7,819 bases of DNA from Bacteroidales bacterium (lineage in GTDB: Bacteria > Bacteroidota > Bacteroidia > Bacteroidales > Muribaculaceae). This document shows, one piece after another, positions 1 through 4,876 of the stretch. The DNA lies in contig SFMJ01000077.1 of assembly GCA_004553095.1 (NCBI GenBank), positions 1 through 7,819 on the forward strand, in the 5' to 3' direction. Every line of letters starts with the position of its first letter. Position 1 is the stretch's first letter. Under the pieces are notes generated by a model, which saw only the letters and a list, made by a program, of their open reading frames with translations, made no database searches and was not told the origin of the DNA. A program made the translations under genes and the position numbers.

Positions 1-1
1 T

Positions 2-547
2 ATATTGTCGAATGCCTATTTGCTATCACTGGTCTATCCTGTCACATCCACTATTGCACCGGCATTGCCGTCGACTCAACGTTCACCAAAGTTAATAATG
101 GTGGATAGTGGCATAACAAATTTTAGGGTCGGCATCCAATTGGAATATCTCAAGAATAAAGACTTGCTCGACACATGGCGAGGGAGAGCTGCTGAACATA
201 TTGTGGCGCAAGAACTCCGCATCGTTCAAGATCGACATTATCGCGATCAACTCTGTTTCTGGGTCAGAGACAAAAAGGGATCGACAGCAGAGGTAGACTT
301 TGTATGGCAGGAGGGCTCGGACATCATTCCTATCGAAGTAAAAGCGGGCACGAACTCCCATCTTCGGTCGTTACACACCTTTGTCAATCTCGCTGATCGT
401 CGTGTTGTGGCAATAAGAATCTGGAGCGGTGAGTTTTCAGTACAAGACTTCGCAACGTCGTCTCCGAACAGCAAGTCCTTCCGACTAATCAACATTCCCT
501 TCTACTACACAGGTCAGATAGACAAGATAATAGCCCGCTTCGGATAA
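2..547 (+). CDS. DUF4143-type ATPase, C-terminal part (5' end outside window)
   Basis: The frame is open to the left edge, so this is a 3' fragment of about 181 codons; the TTG at position 5 is only the first possible start inside the window. The visible part matches the C-terminal DUF4143 region of the AAA-plus-DUF4143 family, whose members are usually about 380-450 residues. It shows the segment LIMVDSGITN, the helix WRGRAAEHIVAQEL and the nuclease-like pair AEVDFVW followed about 12 residues later by PIEVKAG. Counting from position 5, D98, E111 and K113 fit a PD-(D/E)xK-like core. The protein ends in a short beta segment (INIPFYY) typical of the family. The N-terminal P-loop domain would lie to the left and is not visible. 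The cellular role of the family is poorly defined; these genes are often strain-variable. It converges on the HIT gene with a hairpin terminator between them. Confidence 0.85.
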   Translation: MLSNAYLLSLVYPVTSTIAPALPSTQRSPKLIMVDSGITNFRVGIQLEYLKNKDLLDTWRGRAAEHIVAQELRIVQDRHYRDQLCFWVRDKKGSTAEVDFVWQEGSDIIPIEVKAGTNSHLRSLHTFVNLADRRVVAIRIWSGEFSVQDFATSSPNSKSFRLINIPFYYTGQIDKIIARFG

Positions 548-587
548 TAGATAGAACGCTCTATGTGATCAAATCATATAAAATGAT

Positions 588-619
588 AGGAGGGGGCATC
601 CGAGTGGATACCTCCTCCT
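588..619. terminator. Bidirectional hairpin terminator between convergent genes
   Basis: A 13-bp stem (589-601 with 606-618) closes a 4-base GAGT loop, with one further A-T pair at 588/619. On the plus strand it has one G-U wobble and one C-A mismatch; on the minus strand the same two positions become one A-C mismatch and one wobble, so it should fold in either transcript. On the minus-strand side it is followed by a T-rich stretch (TATCATTTTATA), which suits termination of the HIT transcript. The plus-strand side is followed by less T (TTGATGATTT). It lies 40 bp after the DUF4143 stop and 23 bp after the HIT stop. Confidence 0.75.
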
Positions 620-642
620 TGATGATTTAAGGGCTTGGGCTG

Positions 643-1044
643 TTAGGCTTGGGCTTGGAAGGCTTCAGCGACTTTGGCGGCGATTTCAGCCATACGGGCG
701 GGATCGGGGTCGGAGATCTTCTTCTTAAAGTCCATGTCACCCTCCTGCTGCAGGGGCACGAGATGGATATGTGCGTGGGGCACTTCGAGGCCGAGCACAG
801 TCACACCCACCTTGCGGCAGGGCAACACGCTCTTGAGCGCCATAGCCACTTTCTTGGCGAAAACGATCATCTCACCAAGCTCCTCATCGGTGATGTCGAA
901 AATATAATCTACTTCCCGCTTGGGCACAACCAGAGTGTGGCCCCAATTCACGGGGTTTATATCCAAGAAAGAGAAGAACTTCTCATTCTCGGCGATCTTA
1001 TAACAAGGAATCTCTCCTGCAATGATTTTTGAGAATATGGTCAT
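643..1044 (-). CDS. HIT family (histidine triad) nucleotide hydrolase
   Basis: A 133-residue protein of normal length for the HINT branch of the histidine triad superfamily, which hydrolyses nucleoside phosphoramidates and related adenylated nucleotides in the cytoplasm. The N-terminus has the family signature TIFSKIIAGEIPCYKI, then GHTLVVPKRE (H36 region), and the catalytic triad motif VPHAHIHLVPL with H90, H92 and H94. The zinc-binding CxxC seen near the start in some relatives is absent; only C14 is there. The ATG at 1044 is used; upstream is ATTCCTTTTAATCGTT, with no Shine-Dalgarno. It lies 131 bp downstream of greA on the same strand with no consensus promoter between them, so it is probably cotranscribed with greA. 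The true substrate cannot be told from sequence. Confidence 0.93.
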   Translation of the reverse strand: MTIFSKIIAGEIPCYKIAENEKFFSFLDINPVNWGHTLVVPKREVDYIFDITDEELGEMIVFAKKVAMALKSVLPCRKVGVTVLGLEVPHAHIHLVPLQQEGDMDFKKKISDPDPARMAEIAAKVAEAFQAQA

Positions 1045-1175
1045 AACGATTAAAAGGAATTAGCGCAAGTGCATGATATCCATGCAGAGCATATAGGTAA
1101 AAAGGGATGTTTTTTTATATAGGAATATAAAGGGGGATTGCAGTGAGGATCACAAGTATAAGCGACCGGGGTCGA
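1045..1175 (-). other. Structured spacer between greA and the HIT gene
   Basis: This 131-bp spacer holds three separate perfect dyads: CGACC/GGTCG at 1163-1174 (2-base centre), TTTATAT/ATATAAA with a 4-base loop at 1114-1131, and TGCATG/CATGCA with a 5-base loop at 1070-1086. None is followed by a T run on the minus strand, so they do not look like terminators. No exact TAnnTTTG promoter element is present; the nearest is TATACTTG at 1160-1153 (7 of 8), without a -33 partner. It could be a processed or structured intercistronic leader of the HIT gene. Confidence 0.4.
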
Positions 1176-1640
1176 TCAGATTTCGATTTTGACGATTTCG
1201 AAGTCGATGATTCCGGCGGGGACTTGCACCTTCACCACATCTCCGACCGCGTGTCCCATCAGCGCCTTGGCGATAGGGGTGGTCGAAGCGATCTTATTCT
1301 CTTTGAAATTAGCTTCGCTCTCGGTAACGATGGTATAAGCCATCTGCATACCGGTCTTTACATTCTTGATAGTCACCTTGTTGAGGAGTTGGACCTGGTC
1401 GGTGTTGAGTTTACTATCATCGATGATTCGAGCAGTAGCCACGAGCTCCTTGAGCTTGGCGATCTTCATTTCGAGCATACCTTGAGCCTCCTTGGCGGCA
1501 TCATACTCGGCATTTTCGGAGAGGTCGCCCTTGTCACGAGCCTCGGCGATGGCCTGCTTGATGACAGGACGCTGAGCCTCAAGAGCCTTAAGCTCTTCCA
1601 TCTTCTTGTTGAAACCCTCTTGGGTCATGTAAGTAGCCAT
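1176..1640 (-). CDS. greA: Transcription elongation factor GreA
   Basis: A 154-residue protein close to E. coli GreA in length (158). GreA binds in the secondary channel of RNA polymerase and stimulates cleavage of backtracked RNA, rescuing arrested complexes. The N-terminal coiled coil (about residues 5-75) carries the tip motif GDLSENAEYDAAKE, with the metal-coordinating acidic pair D39 and E42. The C-terminal FKBP-like domain follows, with the family motif TPIAKALMGHAVGDVVKVQVP and the end IDFEIVKIEI. The start is the ATG at 1640, giving MATYMTQEGF. A consensus promoter lies about 160 bp upstream, so the mRNA has a long leader carrying a small upstream ORF and a terminator-like hairpin, which suggests attenuation. 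The HIT gene follows on the same strand. Confidence 0.97.
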   Translation of the reverse strand: MATYMTQEGFNKKMEELKALEAQRPVIKQAIAEARDKGDLSENAEYDAAKEAQGMLEMKIAKLKELVATARIIDDSKLNTDQVQLLNKVTIKNVKTGMQMAYTIVTESEANFKENKIASTTPIAKALMGHAVGDVVKVQVPAGIIDFEIVKIEI

Positions 1641-1687
1641 ATCTTAATACGTAATTTAAGACTCGCGATGCCGGCGTCGGGTGAGAC

Positions 1688-1783
1688 TTAACCCTCCGAC
1701 AGATGCAAAAGCGAGAGGAAAAAGAGTATATAATGAGTTGAAATAATGCGTAAAAAAATAACAGACCCCATCGAAGGGTCCAT
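1688..1783 (-). CDS. Candidate leader peptide (31 codons) upstream of greA
   Basis: On the minus strand, ATG at 1783-1781 opens a 31-codon frame ending in TAA at 1690-1688, 47 bp before the greA ATG. The product begins MDPSMGSVIF, continues with a Leu/Phe/Ile-rich stretch (HYILFFLSLLHL) and ends SEG. It sits about 14 bases after the transcription start predicted from the greA promoter. AAGGAAG lies just before it (1795-1789), spaced like a Shine-Dalgarno site, which is unusual among the genes here. Codons 2-7 form the terminator-like hairpin described at 1750-1780, and the T run after it is read as codons. There is no run of one amino acid to suggest classic amino-acid attenuation. It might be chance; placement relative to promoter, RBS-like site and greA is the argument for it. 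I do not recognise the peptide. Confidence 0.4.
   Translation of the reverse strand: MDPSMGSVIFLRIISTHYILFFLSLLHLSEG
1750..1780 (-). terminator. Terminator-like hairpin in the greA leader (possible attenuator)
   Basis: On the minus strand GACCC (1780-1776) pairs with GGGTC (1768-1764) around a 7-base loop TTCGATG; two wobble pairs can extend the stem outwards. It is followed by TGTTATTTTTTTA, with seven consecutive T at 1758-1752. RNA started at the predicted greA promoter (about 1797) would end here after roughly 45 nucleotides. The T run begins 6 bases after the stem, so termination is probably partial. The structure lies within the upstream ORF, so ribosomes there could block it. Confidence 0.5.
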
Positions 1784-1802
1784 TAAACTTCCTTTTGCGA
1801 TG

Positions 1803-1834
1803 CAAAGTTAACCCTAAAAAAGTTAATCTCCAAA
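1803..1834 (-). promoter_or_regulatory. Promoter of greA (Bacteroidetes -33/-7 type)
   Basis: Read on the minus strand, TTTG (1834-1831) and TAACTTTG (1810-1803) match the Bacteroidetes primary sigma consensus TTTG / TAnnTTTG exactly, with 20 bases between them, which is the usual spacing. The transcription start would be near 1797, giving a leader of about 157 bases before the greA ATG. This is the best promoter in the window. Confidence 0.85.
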
Positions 1835-1861
1835 TATTTCATCAAAAAGTTGAAAATTAAA

Positions 1862-1905
1862 AATGTATAGTAGACACAATAAGAATGTATAGTAGGCACA
1901 ATAAG
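1862..1905. repeat. Tandem pair of 22-bp repeats
   Basis: Two adjacent copies, 1862-1883 and 1884-1905, of a unit beginning AATGTATAGTAG and ending CACAATAAG. They differ at one base (A in the first, G in the second), so 21 of 22 match. The pair lies between the divergent greA and sufE promoters, about 65-110 bp upstream of the greA start point. The unit has no internal dyad. A direct-repeat operator or a recent slippage duplication are both possible. Confidence 0.85.
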
Positions 1906-1924
1906 AGAGAAAAGTGGCAAGAAG

Positions 1925-1970
1925 ATCGCCGGGAGTTTAGAGATATTATCGCCGGGAGTTTAGGGATATT
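1925..1970. repeat. Tandem pair of 23-bp repeats overlapping the sufE promoter
   Basis: Two adjacent copies, 1925-1947 and 1948-1970, of a unit beginning ATCGCCGGGAGTTTAG and ending GATATT; 22 of 23 bases match, the one difference again being A to G. The unit is unrelated to the 22-bp repeat lying 19 bp before it. The TTTA inside the second copy (1959-1962) sits where the -33 element of the sufE promoter is expected, so a protein bound to these repeats would touch the promoter. Confidence 0.85.
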
Positions 1971-1991
1971 AAAGAAATTTCATTAACTTTG
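1959..1991 (+). promoter_or_regulatory. Promoter of sufE
   Basis: TAACTTTG at 1984-1991 is an exact -7 element. TTTA at 1959-1962, 21 bases upstream, matches three of four bases of the -33 TTTG. The start point would be near 1997-1999. This places the in-frame TTG at 1996 at or before the mRNA start and supports the ATG at 2020 as the sufE start codon. The -7 octamer is identical to that of the divergent greA promoter. Confidence 0.75.
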
Positions 1992-2019
1992 AAGTTTGAA
2001 AAATAAAAAGTTATCGTCA

Positions 2020-2454
2020 ATGTCTACTATTAGAGAAGTACAACAAGAGATAATCGAAGAATTTGAGGACTTTCCCGACTGGATGGATCGCTATGCCTAT
2101 ATCATCGAGTTGGGCAATCAGCTGGCGGAATATCCTGAATCGCTGAAGACTCCGGAGAATCTGATCGAGGGTTGTCAGAGTCGTGTATGGATCCACGCCG
2201 AGCAGGCGTCAGATGGAGCGATCGACTTTCGCGCCGACTCGGATGCGCTGATCGTGAAGGGAATAGTGGCTCTCTTGATGCGAGTGTATAATCACCGCAC
2301 GCCTGATGAGATCTTGGAAGCGGATCTGACCTTTATCGACAAGATTGGTCTTCATGAGCATCTCTCCCCCACCCGGTCGAACGGGTTGGTGGCGATGGTC
2401 CATCAAATTAAGGATTACGCCATAGCCTATCGCGCCTTGCAACAGAAGGGTTAA
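2020..2454 (+). CDS. sufE: SufE family Fe-S cluster assembly sulfur acceptor
   Basis: A 144-residue protein, normal for SufE, which takes persulfide sulfur from the cysteine desulfurase SufS and passes it to the SufBCD scaffold in the cytoplasm. The active cysteine is C52 in the conserved motif IEGCQSRVWIHAE, preceded by the typical DWMDRYAYIIELG segment. Further on are DALIVKGIVALLMRVYNHRTPDEI and FIDKIGLHEHLSPTRSNGL, both characteristic of the family. The GCQS form is closer to SufE than to the paralog CsdE. The ATG at 2020 is chosen because a TTG 24 bases upstream would lie at the predicted transcription start. The leader AAAAATAAAAAG is A-rich with no Shine-Dalgarno. No other suf gene is in the window. 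It converges on the lipoprotein gene with 16 bp between stops and no clear terminator. Confidence 0.95.
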   Translation: MSTIREVQQEIIEEFEDFPDWMDRYAYIIELGNQLAEYPESLKTPENLIEGCQSRVWIHAEQASDGAIDFRADSDALIVKGIVALLMRVYNHRTPDEILEADLTFIDKIGLHEHLSPTRSNGLVAMVHQIKDYAIAYRALQQKG

Positions 2455-2470
2455 GAACGCTTTTAAGGAA

Positions 2471-3061
2471 TTAGAATCTGTGGGGTCGGACCAAGTCTCG
2501 GGAAGTGGTGATGCTTACGAGCGAGCCCTCGATGCCGTTGGCGGCGGAGGTGCTACGCACATCGATACGGAGGAACCCACCGTCGAAGGCGTATACGCTG
2601 GTTTCAGCCCCTTCGGCGCCATGATATTCGAGCGAGTCGATAAGATTTTCTGCCGAGAGTTGCATAGTAGCGGTGATATATCTTTCCAAGTCATCAGGGA
2701 GGAGGTCGCCGACCTCAGTGTTTCGTATCACGACACTTGTGCGCGACAGCACATCGACATCCCACACTCCCGGTTCACCCTTTAGGTTGGTGTAGAGAGG
2801 GCGTCCGGTGCCGTCGGTCAGCACGCCCATGAAGTTATAGTCGGTGGTGTCGAGTGGTTCGCCAACTCTCAGAGCATCGGCGATGCTACATACGGTCATA
2901 GCGATATCATTGTCGGCATGAAAATCGTCGACATCAGCAGAATCGACAGTTGCGACGACAGTCTGCGTATCAGACTTACCGCCGCCACAAGAGGAGCAAA
3001 GCGCAAGAGCCGCTATTAAACTAAGGCTCAGCGACTTACCATTATAAAAGATTGTATTCAC
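2471..3061 (-). CDS. Predicted lipoprotein of unknown function
   Basis: I do not recognise this 196-residue protein. I place its start at the GTG at 3061-3059, because the -7 element at 3092-3085 puts the mRNA start near 3079, downstream of the longer in-frame TTG option at 3097. From there it has a short polar N-terminus with K9, a hydrophobic core SLSLIAALALC and then SSCGGG, a lipoprotein signal peptide. The lipidated residue is probably C25 (preceded by SS), though C22 is possible; the -3 position is atypical in either case. The mature part is acidic and starts with a low-complexity Asp-rich linker (to about residue 53). It then seems to hold one small domain with NFMGVLTDGTGRPLY, LPDDLERYITATMQLSAENLI and GGFLRIDVRS. 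It has its own promoter although it follows the MBL gene on the same strand. Envelope location is an inference from the signal peptide. Confidence 0.75.
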   Translation of the reverse strand: MNTIFYNGKSLSLSLIAALALCSSCGGGKSDTQTVVATVDSADVDDFHADNDIAMTVCSIADALRVGEPLDTTDYNFMGVLTDGTGRPLYTNLKGEPGVWDVDVLSRTSVVIRNTEVGDLLPDDLERYITATMQLSAENLIDSLEYHGAEGAETSVYAFDGGFLRIDVRSTSAANGIEGSLVSITTSRDLVRPHRF

Positions 3062-3084
3062 AACTTTAATAACAAAATATGATG

Positions 3085-3117
3085 CAAAGGTATGCAAATA
3101 TTTTGAAAAAGAGTAAA
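3085..3117 (-). promoter_or_regulatory. Promoter of the lipoprotein gene
   Basis: On the minus strand TACCTTTG (3092-3085) is an exact TAnnTTTG -7 element. TTTA (3117-3114) lies 21 bases upstream as a three-of-four -33 element, the same geometry as the sufE promoter. The start point is expected near 3079, about 18 bases before the GTG start. The region just upstream (3098-3140) is very T-rich on this strand and may also help end the preceding MBL transcript, although no stable hairpin is visible. Confidence 0.7.
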
Positions 3118-3142
3118 AAAAGCGAAAAATCTTTTAGGGCTC

Positions 3143-4060
3143 TTACAGGAAATAGAAGAGGGGGGTGGCGTTGAAGCGGGGGAGCGCCATTAGCTGGACA
3201 TCGGCACGGCGGTCAGCGAGAGTGTTTTCGGCATTGCCGACAGTGACGCCTTGTGATTGCAGTGCCTCCCTCACCACCTTCAGAGCAATCGATGGATTGT
3301 TGTTATCCTTGCTGAGGTGGCATAAGAAGATATATTTCAACTTCGGATTGATGATCTCACTCAGGAACCGCGCCGTCTCCACATTGTCCAAATGACCATT
3401 GTCGGCGACGATGCGAGCCTTCAGATACTCCGGATAACTGCCACGGCGCAACATATCGGCATCATAATTGGCCTCGATCACCAAGTAATTGGCTTGCGTC
3501 ATATAGTATCTGGCACGCTCGGTGACATTTCCCAGGTCGGTGGCAAGCACGAAATGATGATGGTCATATCTGATCGAGAAGCCCATATTGTCGGAGCCAT
3601 CGTGAGGCACATCGAAGGCAGTGATCTCCATCCCCGCCACCTTGAAGGGGATCTCCTTGAAGATAGGGGTATGATACTCCTTGATGCGCTTCGAGATGCT
3701 GTGGCGGCGCAACAAGCCATTGAGCACACGGGGTGTACAATAGAGCGATAGATGACGATTCTCTCGCAGCAAATTGTAGGAATATCTCACATGGTCGCTA
3801 TGATCGTGAGTGAGGATCAAGCCCTTCACCCTGCTCATCGGCACCCCGTTTTGCTGCAAGATATCGCGGATATGATCGGCACGTATACCGGCATCGATCA
3901 CTACCCCACCATCCTTATTGCCGACATAGCAACTATTACCGCTCGAGCCGGAAGCAAACGAGATGTAATGCAAACGGGTGGCGACATCGATATCCGAGAG
4001 GCGACGATCATCATCGGTAAGCTCGATATCCGAGATAATATTTTTGGCAGATCTATCCAT
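3143..4060 (-). CDS. MBL-fold metallo-hydrolase, YycJ/WalJ family
   Basis: A metallo-beta-lactamase-fold protein of 305 residues with the opening signature of the YycJ/WalJ family, YISFASGSSGNSCYV (residues 32-46). The metal-binding motif THDHSDH gives H85, H87, D89 and H90; further ligand candidates are H153 (VPHDGSDN), D175 (ATDLG) and H248 (CHLS). EANYD, the segment GSYPEYLKARI and NGHLDN complete the family pattern. In Gram-positive relatives the protein is linked to the WalRK system and has been described as a DNA exonuclease; its Bacteroidetes role is not settled. Relatives usually start near residue 31, so this one has an acidic N-terminal extension of about 30 residues (DIELTDDDRRLSDID) or starts later, at the TTG of L30 or nearby. 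It follows the RsmI-like gene by 58 bp without a promoter, so an operon is likely. Confidence 0.9.
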   Translation of the reverse strand: MDRSAKNIISDIELTDDDRRLSDIDVATRLHYISFASGSSGNSCYVGNKDGGVVIDAGIRADHIRDILQQNGVPMSRVKGLILTHDHSDHVRYSYNLLRENRHLSLYCTPRVLNGLLRRHSISKRIKEYHTPIFKEIPFKVAGMEITAFDVPHDGSDNMGFSIRYDHHHFVLATDLGNVTERARYYMTQANYLVIEANYDADMLRRGSYPEYLKARIVADNGHLDNVETARFLSEIINPKLKYIFLCHLSKDNNNPSIALKVVREALQSQGVTVGNAENTLADRRADVQLMALPRFNATPLFYFL

Positions 4061-4118
4061 CTGATTCAGAGTTCGAGGGCATTAGAGCATGTCCTTTAAT
4101 TCCTATATAGTATCTACA

Positions 4119-4841
4119 TCATTTTTGCTGACGATGCATCAGGAATATGGCGGGACGTTTGTCGTAATCGGTTTTATTATGTTTCCACTTCGCGGCGGGG
4201 AGAGTGACGATCGACTCCTTGTCGGGGTCGGAGATATCACACGCCACGCAGACCAGGGTGTCGGGACGGAGAGTAGCGGCGAGCGAGGCAATGAGGCGAT
4301 TATTGCGATAGGGCGTCTCGATGAAGATCTGGGTCTGACCGAGTCGTCGGCATCTCTCCTCGAGATCCTTCAGCGCACGAGTTCTCTCCTCATCACGGAC
4401 CGGCAGGTAGCCATTGAAAGCGAACCCCTGGCCATTAAAGCCGGAAGCCATCAGCGAGAGGATGATGCTCGAAGGGCCGACCAGAGGCACCACCTTCAGC
4501 CCCTCACTCTGAGCGATAGCCACCACATCGGCACCCGGGTCGGCGACTGCCGGACACCCCGCCTCACTCATCACCCCGACAGACTCGCCTCGTCTCAACG
4601 CATCGAGATAAGAGGGTATCTCCTGTGCCGGAGTGTGATCGTTAAGTTCATAGAACGTGCACTCATCGATGGGGAACGATCGATTCCAACGCCGCAGGGC
4701 ACGACGAGCCGTGCGGAGGTTCTCCACGATAAAAACTCGCAATTCATTGACTATCTGCATATTGCCTGCCGGAATTGCATTTTCGACAGACTGCTCGCTG
4801 ATTTCGACCGGGATCAGATAAAGCGCGGTTTGAACTTTCAT
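4119..4841 (-). CDS. Tetrapyrrole methylase-family SAM methyltransferase, RsmI-like paralog
   Basis: A 240-residue protein of the same fold as RsmI (16S rRNA 2'-O-methyltransferase). Recognisable elements are MSEAGCPAVADPGADVV (residues 91-107), VVPLVGPSSIILSLMASG (117-134), FNGYLPVRDEERTRALKDLE and the SAM-site segment FIETPYRNNRL (173-183). The canonical RsmI N-terminal motifs are altered: the usual ATPIGNL is IPVEISE here, and the usual EDTR is replaced by ENLRTARRALRRW. This is the pattern of the second RsmI-type protein found in Bacteroidetes rather than RsmI proper, so its substrate is uncertain. The ATG at 4841 is chosen over a TTG two codons upstream. It is divergent to the RsmF-like gene with 35 bp between start codons and heads the operon with the MBL gene. 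Confidence 0.85.
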   Translation of the reverse strand: MKVQTALYLIPVEISEQSVENAIPAGNMQIVNELRVFIVENLRTARRALRRWNRSFPIDECTFYELNDHTPAQEIPSYLDALRRGESVGVMSEAGCPAVADPGADVVAIAQSEGLKVVPLVGPSSIILSLMASGFNGQGFAFNGYLPVRDEERTRALKDLEERCRRLGQTQIFIETPYRNNRLIASLAATLRPDTLVCVACDISDPDKESIVTLPAAKWKHNKTDYDKRPAIFLMHRQQK

Positions 4842-4876
4842 ACACAAAATTAAGCATTTTTTTGTAAATTTGCGTT
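4842..4876. promoter_or_regulatory. Compact divergent promoter region with -7 elements next to both ATGs
   Basis: The 35 bp between divergent ATGs contain TAAATTTG on the plus strand (4865-4872, ending 4 bases before the ATG at 4877) and TAATTTTG on the minus strand (4852-4845, ending 3 bases before the ATG at 4841). Both are exact TAnnTTTG matches. Neither has a good -33 TTTG at the right distance. If used, transcription would begin at or within a few bases of each ATG, giving leaderless or nearly leaderless mRNAs. The plus-strand element is the more convincing; the minus one may be chance in AT-rich sequence. Confidence 0.5.

Noticed and set aside
1153..1160. TATACTTG on the minus strand as a separate promoter for the HIT gene
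   Set aside because: It misses one base of the -7 consensus and has no TTTG-like element 19-21 bases upstream.
1143..1691. Plus-strand open frame of 182 codons opposite greA
   Set aside because: Antisense shadow of greA; it is His/Asp/Leu-rich and low in complexity, and lacks a promoter.
1862..1970. CRISPR array
   Set aside because: There are only two copies of each of two different units, arranged directly in tandem with no spacers and no cas gene nearby.
1996..2019. TTG start adding eight residues to SufE
   Set aside because: The -7 element at 1984-1991 places the transcription start at about 1997-1999, so this codon would be at or before the mRNA start.
1053..2474. Shared 10-mer AAGGAATTAG at 1054-1063 and 2465-2474
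   Set aside because: The copies sit in unrelated contexts (a gene leader and a gene 3' end) and one match this short is expected by chance.
3062..3097. TTG start for the lipoprotein at 3097
   Set aside because: It overlaps the promoter and would put a non-signal-like 12-residue stretch before the signal peptide.
4089..4853. Long plus-strand open frame of 254 codons antisense to the RsmI-like gene
   Set aside because: It is an open frame opposite a gene with clear methyltransferase motifs; its translation has no recognisable motif and is rich in Arg/Asp/Gly as expected from the complementary codons.
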